Both the position numbers and the translations under genes were made by a program. Positions 41,220 to 49,356 of a stretch of 64,000 nt of DNA are shown here, piece by piece. This stretch comes from Pyxidicoccus parkwaysis (GTDB taxonomy: Bacteria > Myxococcota > Myxococcia > Myxococcales > Myxococcaceae). The stretch lies in the NCBI RefSeq assembly GCF_017301735.1, contig NZ_CP071090.1, positions 9,848,001 to 9,912,000 of the forward strand. The letters run 5' to 3'. Each line of letters begins with the position of its first letter. Positions within the stretch are counted from its first letter, which is position 1. Under the pieces are notes generated by a model that saw nothing but the letters and a program-made list of their open reading frames with translations, was not told where the DNA came from and did no database searches.

Positions 41220-42358
41220 AGCGGGTGCGCCCCCTGGAGGCGCTGAAGAAGTCGGTGGGAAGTTGGGTGGTACTGGCGACGGTGGCCGGATGCGGTGGGC
41301 CGAAGGGACCTCCGCCCGCGCCTCCGCCGCGTGAAATCAACGTGGTGTCGCTGGCCCCGCACGAGGTGCGAGACACCGGCGAGTACCTCGGCAGCCTGCT
41401 GTCGCGGCAGAGCGTCACCGTCATGCCGCAGGTGGCCGGCTACGTGCGCAAGATTCTGGTGCACCCAGGCCAGAAGATTGAGGCCGGCGCGGCGCTGGTG
41501 GAAGTGGACGCGCGCGTGGACACGGCCGCGCTGGACAGCGCGCAGGCGCAGCTGAGCTCCACCAAGGTGAACCTGGAGCTGGCGCGCAGCACGCTGGCCC
41601 GCGTGGAGGCGCTGCGCAAGGAAGGCCTCGCCAGCGCGCAGGAGCTGGACGCCGCCCGCGCCCAGGTGGAGGCCTCCGAGGCCGCCTCGCGCTCCTCGGC
41701 CGCGCAGGTGACGCAGCGCCAGGTGCAGCTGCAATACAACGTCGTGCGCGCGCCCTTCGCGGGCACCGTGGGCGACGTGCTGGTGCGCGTGGGTGACTTC
41801 GTCAGCGCCACCTCGCAGCTCACCAGCATCGCGCAGGCGGACGCATTGGAGGTCAGCGTCTCGGTGCCGTCCACCCGCGCCCGCGAGCTCAAGCCGGACA
41901 CGGCGGTGGAAATCCTCGACGGGCAGGGCAAGGTGCTGCTCACCAGCACCGTCTTCTTCGTCGCCCCGCAGGCCGACCCGCGCACGCAGTTGGTGGAGGT
42001 GAAGGCCGCCTTCCGCAACACCGTGGGCCTGCGCCCCAGCGAGCTCGTCCGCACGCGCCTCGTCTACTCCGTGCGTGACGCGCTGCAGATTCCGGCGCTC
42101 GCGGTGGTGCGGCAGAGCGGCCAGCCCTTCGCCCTCATCGTCCAGGAGAAGGAAGGCAAGACGGTGGTGGAGCGCCGCCCCATCACCCTCGGCGCGCTCG
42201 GTGAGAGGGCCTACGTCGTGCAGAAGGGCCTGAAGGCGGGGGACTTCGTCGCGGTCTCCTCCATGCAGGCGCTGCGCGACGGCATGCCCGTGAAGGTAAA
42301 GGCCGTCTCGTACGACGACGTCGTGAGCGGCGGTACCCAGGTCATTGGCAGCCGCTGA
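41207..42358 (+). CDS. RND efflux periplasmic adaptor (membrane fusion protein)
   Basis: A 383-residue adaptor starting with GTG inside the end of the TolC gene. The N-terminus carries a lipobox-like VAGC (cysteine about residue 29), so it is probably lipid-anchored. It has barrel-sandwich halves (VTVMPQVAGYVRKILVHPGQKIEAGAAL broken by the hairpin, then VRAPFAGTVGDVLVRVGDFV), an alpha hairpin (about 95-170), then beta-barrel and membrane-proximal domains. It should link the downstream RND pump with the upstream channel. Confidence 0.93.
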   Translation: MRLVKRVRPLEALKKSVGSWVVLATVAGCGGPKGPPPAPPPREINVVSLAPHEVRDTGEYLGSLLSRQSVTVMPQVAGYVRKILVHPGQKIEAGAALVEVDARVDTAALDSAQAQLSSTKVNLELARSTLARVEALRKEGLASAQELDAARAQVEASEAASRSSAAQVTQRQVQLQYNVVRAPFAGTVGDVLVRVGDFVSATSQLTSIAQADALEVSVSVPSTRARELKPDTAVEILDGQGKVLLTSTVFFVAPQADPRTQLVEVKAAFRNTVGLRPSELVRTRLVYSVRDALQIPALAVVRQSGQPFALIVQEKEGKTVVERRPITLGALGERAYVVQKGLKAGDFVAVSSMQALRDGMPVKVKAVSYDDVVSGGTQVIGSR

Positions 42359-42370
42359 GCCGGGAGAACC

Positions 42371-45300
42371 ATGTTCGTCGACTTCTTCATCCGCCGGCCC
42401 GTCTTCGCCATCGTCTGCTCCATCCTGCTGACGCTGGTGGGAGCCGTCGCCATCCCCACGCTGCCCATTGCCCAGTACCCGGACCTGGCGTCGCCGCAGG
42501 TGACTGTCACCAGCAGCTACGTGGGCGCCAGCTCCGAGGTGGTGGAGAGCGCCGTCACCATTCCACTGGAGCAGGAGCTCAACGGAGTGGAGGGCATGCG
42601 CTACATCACCTCCACCAGCGGCAACGACGGCGTCAGCACCATCATCATCACCTTCGAGCCCACGCGAGACATCGAGGTGGCCGCCGTCGACGTGCAGAAC
42701 CGCGTCAACCGGGCCTCCGCGCGCCTGCCCTCGCAGGTGAATCAGGCGGGCATCGTCGTCAACAAGGCCTCCAGTCAGATTCTGATGTCGGTGGCCCTCT
42801 TCAGCCCGGACGACCGCTACGACGCGAAGTTCCTCAGCAACTACGCCGACGTGAATCTCAAGGACGCCATCAAACGCGTGCGTGGCGTGGGTGAAGTGCG
42901 CATCTTCGGCGAGCGCAAGTTCTCCATGCGCGTGTGGCTGGACCCCACCGAACTGGCGCGGCGCAAGCTCACTCCGCAGGACGTCACGCGCGCGCTCCAG
43001 GAGCAGAACCTCCAGGTGGCCGCGGGCGCGGTGGGCCAGCCGCCCTCTCAGGAAGACCAGCCCTACCAGCTCGCGGTGCGCGCACGAGGCCGCCTCGTGG
43101 AGCCGGAGGAGTTCGGCGACATCGTCCTCATGCGACAGAACGACGGCAAGAGCGTGCGCATCAAGGACGTGGGCCGCGTGGAGATGGGCGCGGAGAACTA
43201 CAGCTCGCTTCTGCGCTTCAATGGCAAGCACGCCGTGGGTATCGCCATCTTCCAGCTCCCCACCGCCAACGCGCTCGACGTGCGTGACGCCGTCTACTCG
43301 GAGGTGGAACGCCTGGCGAAGCAGTTCCCCCCGGGCATGCAGTTCATGACGGGCACGGACACCACGCTCGCGGTGCGAGCCACCATCCATGAGGTGTTGA
43401 GGTCGCTGGTGGAGGCCATCCTCCTCGTCGTCCTCGTCATCTTCCTGTTCCTGCATGGCTGGCGCAGCGTGCTCATCACCGCCTTCACCCTCCCCGTCTC
43501 GCTGGTGGGCACCTTTGCCTTCGTCCAGTTGATGGGCTTCTCCATCAACACCCTCACCCTCTTCGGCCTCACGCTGGCCACGGGCCTCGTGGTGGATGAC
43601 GCCATCGTCGTCATCGAGAACATCGAGCGGTTGATGGAGGAGCGGCACCTGACTCCAGTGCAGGCCGCTCGCGAGGGCATGAAGGAAGTGTCCGGCGCCG
43701 TGGTCGCCATCTCCATCGTGCTCGTCGCGGTGTTCGTTCCCGTGGCCCTCTTCCCCGGCACCACGGGTGCCATCTACCGCCAGTTCGCGCTCACCATCGC
43801 CGCGTCGGTGGGGCTGTCCACCTTCTGCGCGCTGACCCTCACACCGGCCCTCTCCGCGCGGATGCTCGGGCAGCACACGGGAGAGAAGTGGGTGTTCTTC
43901 CGCTACATGGACCGCGCACTCGATGCGACACGCGCGGTGTATGGCCGCAACCTGCGCCGGCTGCTGAAGCACCCCGTCATCGTGTTGGGCGTCTTCCTCC
44001 TCTGCATCGGTGCCACGGTGATGCTCGTCCGGGTGACGCCCACGGGCTTCATCCCCGACGAGGACCAGGGCTACCTCATCATCTCCGTGCAGGGACCGGA
44101 GGGCATGTCCCTGGCCCAGACGGAGAAGGTGATGGCGGAGGTAGAGACGATTCTGAAGGACCAGAGCGAGGTGCGCGTCATCTTCGCCAACGGCGGATTC
44201 TCTCCCCAGGGCACGGGGCCCAACATGGCCAACATCTTCGTCCTGCTGAAGCCGTGGGAGGAGCGGCCCGACAAGGACCAGACGGTGGCCGCGGTGGTGG
44301 AGCGCCTGCGCGGTCCGCTGGGTCGCATCGACGGAGCGCGCGTCGTCCCCTTCCAGCCTCCCGCCATCCGAGGCGTGGGCACCGTGGGCGGCTTCCAGTT
44401 CGTCGTCGAGGACACGGCGGGCACCCGCTCGTTGGACGAGATTGCCGCGGCCGTGCAGGCCCTGGTGCTGAAGGGCGGCGAGGACCCTCGGCTGCGCGGT
44501 GTCTTCACCGGCTTCAACGCGGACACGCCGCTGCTCGACGTGGAGGTGGACCGACAGAAGGCCAAGGCGCTCGGCGTTCCCATCGAGCAGGTCTTCAGCA
44601 CCATGCAGGTCTACATGGGCAGCCAGTACGTCAACGACTTCAACTACGCGAACCGCGCGTACCGCGTCTATGTGCAGGCCGACGAGCAGTTCCGCGACAG
44701 CCCGCAGGACATCGGCGCCTTCTACGTGCGCAGCGACAGCGGCGACATGATTCCGCTGGAGTCACTGGTGAAGGTGCAGCCCACCGTCTCCGCGCAGGTC
44801 ATCCGTCACTACAACCTGTTCCGCTCGGTGGATGTCAGCGGGCAGGCCGCGCCGGGCGTGTCCTCCGGTCAGGCCATGGACGCGATGGAGTCCATCGCCG
44901 CGCAGGTGCTGCCGCAAGGCATGAGCTCGGAGTGGACGGGCATCAGCCTGGAGCAGAAGCAGAGCGGCGGGCAGACAGGAATCATCTTCGGCCTCGGCCT
45001 GCTCTTCGTGTTCCTGGTGCTCGCGGCGCAGTACGAGAGCTTCACCCTGCCACTGGTCATCATCCTCTCGGTGCCGCTGGCCATCATGGGCGCACTGGGA
45101 CTCCAATGGCTGCGCGGGTTCGCCAATGACGTGTTCTGCCAGGTGGGGCTCGTGATGCTGGTGGGCCTCGCCAGCAAGAACGCCATCCTCATCGTGGAGT
45201 TCGCGGAGCAACTGCGTGCGCGAGGCAAGGGCATCGTCGACGCGGTGGTGGAGGCGGCGGAGGTGCGGCTGCGTCCCATCCTCATGACGTCGATTGCGTT

Positions 45301-45523
45301 CCTCCTCGGCGTGGTGCCGCTGATGACGGCGTCCGGCGCGGGTGCGGCCTCGCGCAACTCGCTGGGCACGGCGGTGTTCGGCGGAATGCTCGTGTCCACC
45401 GTGGTCAACTTCGTCTTCATCCCCGGCCTCTACGTGCTCGTACGTAGGCTGGGCGCGAAGCTCGCCGCGCCGGGAAGTGAAAGCGCGGGGCTCCAGCCAG
45501 AAACAGAGGCCGGGTCCGTATGA
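42371..45523 (+). CDS. HAE1-family RND multidrug efflux permease
   Basis: A 1050-residue inner-membrane drug/proton antiporter of the AcrB/MexB type. Hallmarks: N-terminal FFIRRPVFAIVCSILLTLVG, twelve membrane helices in two sets, large periplasmic loops, proton-relay residues D409 and D410 in TGLVVDDAIVVIEN and K936 in GLASKNAILIVEF. Length is standard for HAE1. It lies 12 bp after the adaptor gene. The operon lacks a local regulator. Substrates are likely hydrophobic or amphiphilic compounds, but cannot be named. Confidence 0.96.
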   Translation: MFVDFFIRRPVFAIVCSILLTLVGAVAIPTLPIAQYPDLASPQVTVTSSYVGASSEVVESAVTIPLEQELNGVEGMRYITSTSGNDGVSTIIITFEPTRDIEVAAVDVQNRVNRASARLPSQVNQAGIVVNKASSQILMSVALFSPDDRYDAKFLSNYADVNLKDAIKRVRGVGEVRIFGERKFSMRVWLDPTELARRKLTPQDVTRALQEQNLQVAAGAVGQPPSQEDQPYQLAVRARGRLVEPEEFGDIVLMRQNDGKSVRIKDVGRVEMGAENYSSLLRFNGKHAVGIAIFQLPTANALDVRDAVYSEVERLAKQFPPGMQFMTGTDTTLAVRATIHEVLRSLVEAILLVVLVIFLFLHGWRSVLITAFTLPVSLVGTFAFVQLMGFSINTLTLFGLTLATGLVVDDAIVVIENIERLMEERHLTPVQAAREGMKEVSGAVVAISIVLVAVFVPVALFPGTTGAIYRQFALTIAASVGLSTFCALTLTPALSARMLGQHTGEKWVFFRYMDRALDATRAVYGRNLRRLLKHPVIVLGVFLLCIGATVMLVRVTPTGFIPDEDQGYLIISVQGPEGMSLAQTEKVMAEVETILKDQSEVRVIFANGGFSPQGTGPNMANIFVLLKPWEERPDKDQTVAAVVERLRGPLGRIDGARVVPFQPPAIRGVGTVGGFQFVVEDTAGTRSLDEIAAAVQALVLKGGEDPRLRGVFTGFNADTPLLDVEVDRQKAKALGVPIEQVFSTMQVYMGSQYVNDFNYANRAYRVYVQADEQFRDSPQDIGAFYVRSDSGDMIPLESLVKVQPTVSAQVIRHYNLFRSVDVSGQAAPGVSSGQAMDAMESIAAQVLPQGMSSEWTGISLEQKQSGGQTGIIFGLGLLFVFLVLAAQYESFTLPLVIILSVPLAIMGALGLQWLRGFANDVFCQVGLVMLVGLASKNAILIVEFAEQLRARGKGIVDAVVEAAEVRLRPILMTSIAFLLGVVPLMTASGAGAASRNSLGTAVFGGMLVSTVVNFVFIPGLYVLVRRLGAKLAAPGSESAGLQPETEAGSV

Positions 45524-45556
45524 CTCCGGAGGGCGGGGCCGGACCGCCCCCTGGAG
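45524..45556 (+). terminator. Hairpin terminator after the efflux operon
   Basis: Arms 45524-45536 and 45544-45556 pair over 13 positions with one mismatch and one wobble around a 7-nt loop, starting at the base after the RND stop codon and 18 bp ahead of the next gene. There is no U-tract. Confidence 0.6.
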
Positions 45557-45574
45557 CCCGGGAGTTGCAGCGTG

Positions 45575-46762
45575 ATGCGCGGATGGCGTGCGGTATTGGC
45601 GGTGATGTGGGTGGGACTGGCGGCGTGTGACGGGACGAAGGTCACCGACATGCCTTCCCAGGAAGAGCCCGTGGAGCGGGCGGACTTCAACGCCAAGGCC
45701 GCCGAGGCCCTCTGCGAGCGGTACGCGCGCTGTGGGCTCATCGATGACCAGGAGCGCTGTCGTGAGCAGCAGCTCTCCTACGGTCTCATCAACCAGGTGG
45801 GGCTGGGCTCGCGATACGACGAAGCGCTGGAGGCGGGACGCATCCAGTACGACGCGGCGCGGGCCGGACAGTGCGTGCAGGCCCTCCGGGACGGAAGCTG
45901 TGACGAAGCGCCGGTGAGCCTGCCCATGCAGAACCGGGGCATCGAGTACGACTCGCGGTGCCGCATCCTCTGGGGACAGGTGGCGGACGGCGCGGCCTGC
46001 CAGTGGAGCACCGAGTGCCGGGAAGGCGCGTACTGCGACGCGACGGTCTCGAGCTGCGGAGGCGTGTGCAGGCGGGGCACGCCCCAGCCGCCCGTCACCC
46101 CGTTCGACGCGTGTCCTCACGACACCGTCCTCATCGCAGCGCAGTGCCTCGAGCCTGGAGGAGAAGGGGCACCCTGCGGGACGGAGAACGGGCGTCCGGC
46201 GGGCGTCTGTGGACAAGGCCTGTGGTGTGACGCGCACGGCCTCACGCGCGGCACCTGCAAGCCCGTGAGCACCGAGGGTCAGGCGTGTGACGACTACGAG
46301 GGCCCCTGGTGCGGCTGGTCCCTGTTCTGCCGCGAGGGCCGCTGCCAGAAGCCGAAGGCCAAGGGCGGTGCCTGCACGGCCCCCGGCACCGGCCGCTTCG
46401 GCACCCTGGAGTGCCGCGACGAGTTGTTCTGCGATGGCGACGAAGGGCAGCCCGGCACCTGCCGCCCGAGGCTCGCGGTGGGCGCTTCCTGCCGCAACGC
46501 CTACGAGTGCGGCGACGGGATGAACTGCCTCGGCGCGAAGCCCCGGGACGGAGTGAGGGGCACGTGTGAGCCCGCGCCTCGCGAGGGTGAGTCCTGCACC
46601 GAGCAGCTCTGCGCACCGGGGCTCGCCTGCTCCAGCACCACCCATACCTGCGTGACCATCGTGCGCCTGGGCGAGCCGTGCGAGGACGATGACGCCTGCT
46701 ACTTCGTCGGCCGCTGCGTGGACGGCACCTGCAAGCCGGTGGGCGCGCAGTCCTGTCACTGA
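45575..46762 (+). CDS. Cysteine-rich lipoprotein (first of a tandem pair)
   Basis: A 395-residue predicted lipoprotein (lipobox LAAC). An N-terminal helical domain (about 35-130) with CERYARCGLIDDQERC is followed by about 250 residues of cysteine-rich modules (GAACQWSTECREGAYCD; GQACDDYEGPWCGWSLFCREGRC) of the kind annotated as Dickkopf-like in myxobacteria. The next gene is a clear paralog with the same domain order, so they arose by tandem duplication. Likely an outer-membrane or surface protein; function unknown. GTG at 45572 is an alternative start. Confidence 0.8.
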   Translation: MRGWRAVLAVMWVGLAACDGTKVTDMPSQEEPVERADFNAKAAEALCERYARCGLIDDQERCREQQLSYGLINQVGLGSRYDEALEAGRIQYDAARAGQCVQALRDGSCDEAPVSLPMQNRGIEYDSRCRILWGQVADGAACQWSTECREGAYCDATVSSCGGVCRRGTPQPPVTPFDACPHDTVLIAAQCLEPGGEGAPCGTENGRPAGVCGQGLWCDAHGLTRGTCKPVSTEGQACDDYEGPWCGWSLFCREGRCQKPKAKGGACTAPGTGRFGTLECRDELFCDGDEGQPGTCRPRLAVGASCRNAYECGDGMNCLGAKPRDGVRGTCEPAPREGESCTEQLCAPGLACSSTTHTCVTIVRLGEPCEDDDACYFVGRCVDGTCKPVGAQSCH

Positions 46763-46891
46763 GCCGCACGCGCACTGGCGCCCTCCGCGTGCAATCCCGA
46801 GCGACGCGGGCACGGCTGGAGGGGCGTACACTTTCAAACCTCCACGGCGACAGGACGCACCGCCGCCGTGGCGCTCTCGGTGAGGACCGTC

Positions 46892-48070
46892 ATGCGAGCA
46901 TGGTGGGGTGTCCTGGTAGCTGTGGGGCTGGCGGCGTGTGGCGGCAGCGACGAGGTGGACCCCAGGGATTTGGGGACGCGGGTGGTGGAGGCCCTCTGCG
47001 CGCGCGACGTGTGGTGCGGCGTGTACGCCAGCGCGGAGGCCTGCAGGCAGGAACGCCAGCAGCTCGGCGAGGATGTCCGGCTGGGATTGGGGACGCGGCA
47101 CGACGCAGCGCTGGCGTCGGGCCAATTGCGCTACGACAGCGCAGCAGCCGCTCGCTGCGTGGCCGCCATCGCCGACAGTGATTGCCGCCTGCCCGCGCTG
47201 ACTCCCGAAGCCTACTCACTGGGCATCGAGTACGACCCGGCCTGCCAGGTGCTCCATGCCGAGGCGCCGGCGGAAGCGTGCCGGCTTCATGTGGAGTGCG
47301 GCGAGGACGCGTACTGTCACTACACCGGCGGCGACACCTGTGAAGGAGCCTGCGAGCCCCGGCGTGGAGAGGGTGAAGTGGCCTCCCTCTCCGAGCAGTG
47401 CGCCCCCGGGCTCGGTCTGAATCTCGCGGCGCTCAACACCTGCCGCCGTCCCGGCGAGGAGGGAGAGGCCTGCATCCGGACCGGAGGCGACGAAATCCCT
47501 CGCGTCTGTGGAACCGGACTCTGGTGCGATGTTGCCAGCGGGACCTGCCGGCGGACCGGCGCTCAGGGGGAGTCCTGCGCCGAAGACCGGACGACGCCCT
47601 GCGGCGCGTCCTATGTCTGCAAGGAAGGGCACTGCAGCCGCCGCGTCAAGAAGGGCGGCTCCTGCCTCGCCAGCGACACGTCACCCACGCTCTTCGTCAA
47701 CGAGTGCCAGAAAGACTTCTTCTGCGACGCGGACCCTCATGCGCGCGGGACGTGCCAGACGCGGCTCGGGGAAGGAGCCTCCTGTCGTCACGCGCTCGAG
47801 TGCGGCCCGGACCTGACCTGCCTGAATGCCGGAGCAGAGCCCGGGCCCGGCGAGCGTGGCACCTGCCAGCGGCTGTCCGGCCTTGGCGAGGACTGTGACC
47901 CGGACCTGTTCTTCCGCACCTGCGCCCGGAACCTCTCTTGCTCCACGCTGAGCCGCAAGTGCACGCCCGCGGTCCTCCCCGGGGAGCACTGTGGTTCCGA
48001 GGCGCTGTGCTGGTTCGGCGTCTGCATCGAGGGACGGTGCCTGCCCAGGGAGGCCTACGTCTGCCTCTGA
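46892..48070 (+). CDS. Cysteine-rich lipoprotein (second of a tandem pair)
   Basis: A 392-residue paralog of the preceding protein with lipobox LAAC, the same helical N-terminal domain (CARDVWCGVYASAEAC) and the same ladder of cysteine modules ending in CIEGRCLP. Shared motifs such as LG-x-G-T/S-R-H/Y-D-x-A-L and GIEYD-x-x-C show the relationship while most residues differ, so the duplication is old. A GAGGA ribosome site precedes the ATG at 46892. Confidence 0.8.
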   Translation: MRAWWGVLVAVGLAACGGSDEVDPRDLGTRVVEALCARDVWCGVYASAEACRQERQQLGEDVRLGLGTRHDAALASGQLRYDSAAAARCVAAIADSDCRLPALTPEAYSLGIEYDPACQVLHAEAPAEACRLHVECGEDAYCHYTGGDTCEGACEPRRGEGEVASLSEQCAPGLGLNLAALNTCRRPGEEGEACIRTGGDEIPRVCGTGLWCDVASGTCRRTGAQGESCAEDRTTPCGASYVCKEGHCSRRVKKGGSCLASDTSPTLFVNECQKDFFCDADPHARGTCQTRLGEGASCRHALECGPDLTCLNAGAEPGPGERGTCQRLSGLGEDCDPDLFFRTCARNLSCSTLSRKCTPAVLPGEHCGSEALCWFGVCIEGRCLPREAYVCL

Positions 48071-48083
48071 GCGCCGCGCCCCG

Positions 48084-48161
48084 GAGTGCCTGACAGGACC
48101 GGCGAAGCAGTCGGCAACTCCGAGGGGGCGGCTGTTGCCGCCCGGGTCTCAGCAGGCACTC
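48084..48161. terminator. Nested inverted repeats between convergent genes
   Basis: An outer 9-bp repeat (GAGTGCCTG 48084-48092 with CAGGCACTC 48153-48161) encloses a 7-bp hairpin (GGGCGGC, TGTT loop, GCCGCCC, 48126-48143). It fills the 91-bp gap between the Cys-rich lipoprotein gene and the convergent LOR/SDH-domain gene and probably ends both transcripts. Confidence 0.55.
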
Positions 48162-49265
48162 TCAGCCCTGCTTCGGGGCCGTGCCGCGTGCCGCCAGCTC
48201 GCGCTCCACGTAGAGCCGCAGGATGTGCATGAAGTCCTGCGCGTTGGTCACCACGCCGAAGGCCTGGTGCGTGCCGCGGTCCTTCAGCTTGCTCACCACG
48301 AACTCGGACGAGTCCACGCAGATGGTGGGCAGCTCGCGCAGGCTGTTGTCCTTCTCCACCACGAAGGCCGGCAGCATGTTGCCCGTGGCAATGGCATGCA
48401 ACGCGGTGGCAATCATCACCGCCATGGTGGCCTTCACCGCGTGACGGCGCATGGCGTCCTGCGCGGCCAGGTTGTCCGTGACGACATCCGGCAGCGGCCC
48501 GTCGTCGCGGATGGAGCCCGTCAGCACGAAGGGCACCTGGTGCACCACGCACGCGTGCATGATGCCGTTGGTAATCACCCCGGCCTCCACCGCCTTCGCG
48601 ATGGAGCCCGCCGCGCGCACCTTGTTGATGGCGCGCATGTGCATGCCGTGGCCGCCAGACGTGGCCTCGCCCGAGCCGCTCATGCCCAGCGTGGTGCCGA
48701 ACATGGACGCCTCGATGTCGTGCACCGCCACCGCGTTGCCCGCCAGCAGCGCGCCCACGAAGCCGTTGGCGATGAACCACGTCATGTCCGTGCGCGCGCG
48801 CGAGTGCACCAGCGCCGGCCCCGTCACCCACACCGGGTAGCCGCCGCGCTCGCGCTCCTCCACCAACAGCCGCGCCATGTGCGCGTAGTCGATGGGCTTC
48901 TCGCGAGACACCTCGCTCGTCATGAACTTGAACTCTCCCTCACCACCCCCGGTGAGGTAGGCCATGTTCACGTACACGCCCTGGCTGCCGTCCTCGGCGT
49001 GGCCCACCACCACGCGCTCGCCCGCGCGTACGCGCCGGCCCTCTCGCGTCCACAAGTCACCGTTTGCGTCCAACACGAGCGCGCAGTCCATTCGCGGCTC
49101 GCGCGGCATGCGCCAGACTCCTCCCAAGCGCACATAGGTGGGCAGGTTGGTGGTGGAGAAGAAACCCTCCGGCAGGACGCCGTCCGCGGGCGCCGGCTGG
49201 AAGCGCGCGTCCGGACACTGGGCGAAACGCGCGGCCGCGAAGTCGGGATGGGGAATGGTGCTCAC
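48162..49265 (-). CDS. LOR/SDH-domain protein (TIGR00300 type), ornithine cyclodeaminase-like
   Basis: A 367-residue protein resembling the LOR/SDH region shared by plant lysine-ketoglutarate reductase/saccharopine dehydrogenase, cyanobacterial AgrE/ArgZ and archaeal ornithine cyclodeaminases. Visible blocks: FFSTTNLPTYVRLGG and MDCALVLD near the N-terminus, then GVITNGIMHACVVHQVPFVLTGSIRDDGPLPD as two joined conserved pieces, and ICVDSSEFVVSKL near the end. The N-terminal guanidine-modifying domain of AgrE is absent. A role in NAD-dependent ornithine or lysine catabolism is likely. The GTG at 49265 was chosen; upstream codons run into the divergent kinase gene. Confidence 0.75.
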   Translation of the reverse strand: MSTIPHPDFAAARFAQCPDARFQPAPADGVLPEGFFSTTNLPTYVRLGGVWRMPREPRMDCALVLDANGDLWTREGRRVRAGERVVVGHAEDGSQGVYVNMAYLTGGGEGEFKFMTSEVSREKPIDYAHMARLLVEERERGGYPVWVTGPALVHSRARTDMTWFIANGFVGALLAGNAVAVHDIEASMFGTTLGMSGSGEATSGGHGMHMRAINKVRAAGSIAKAVEAGVITNGIMHACVVHQVPFVLTGSIRDDGPLPDVVTDNLAAQDAMRRHAVKATMAVMIATALHAIATGNMLPAFVVEKDNSLRELPTICVDSSEFVVSKLKDRGTHQAFGVVTNAQDFMHILRLYVERELAARGTAPKQG

Positions 49266-49356
49266 GCCGGCACCATGCGCGGACCTCCCATCCTGTTCAA
49301 GTCTCTTGGCGTAGTCTTGTCGTCTCTCCCAGCGCAGGTGCCCTCCCGGAGGCCCG

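Noticed and set aside
40790..43972. 1060-codon open frame on the minus strand
   Set aside because: It is antisense to the TolC, adaptor and RND genes, is rich in His, Arg and Gly, has no domain pattern and no ribosome site. Long antisense frames are expected at this GC content.
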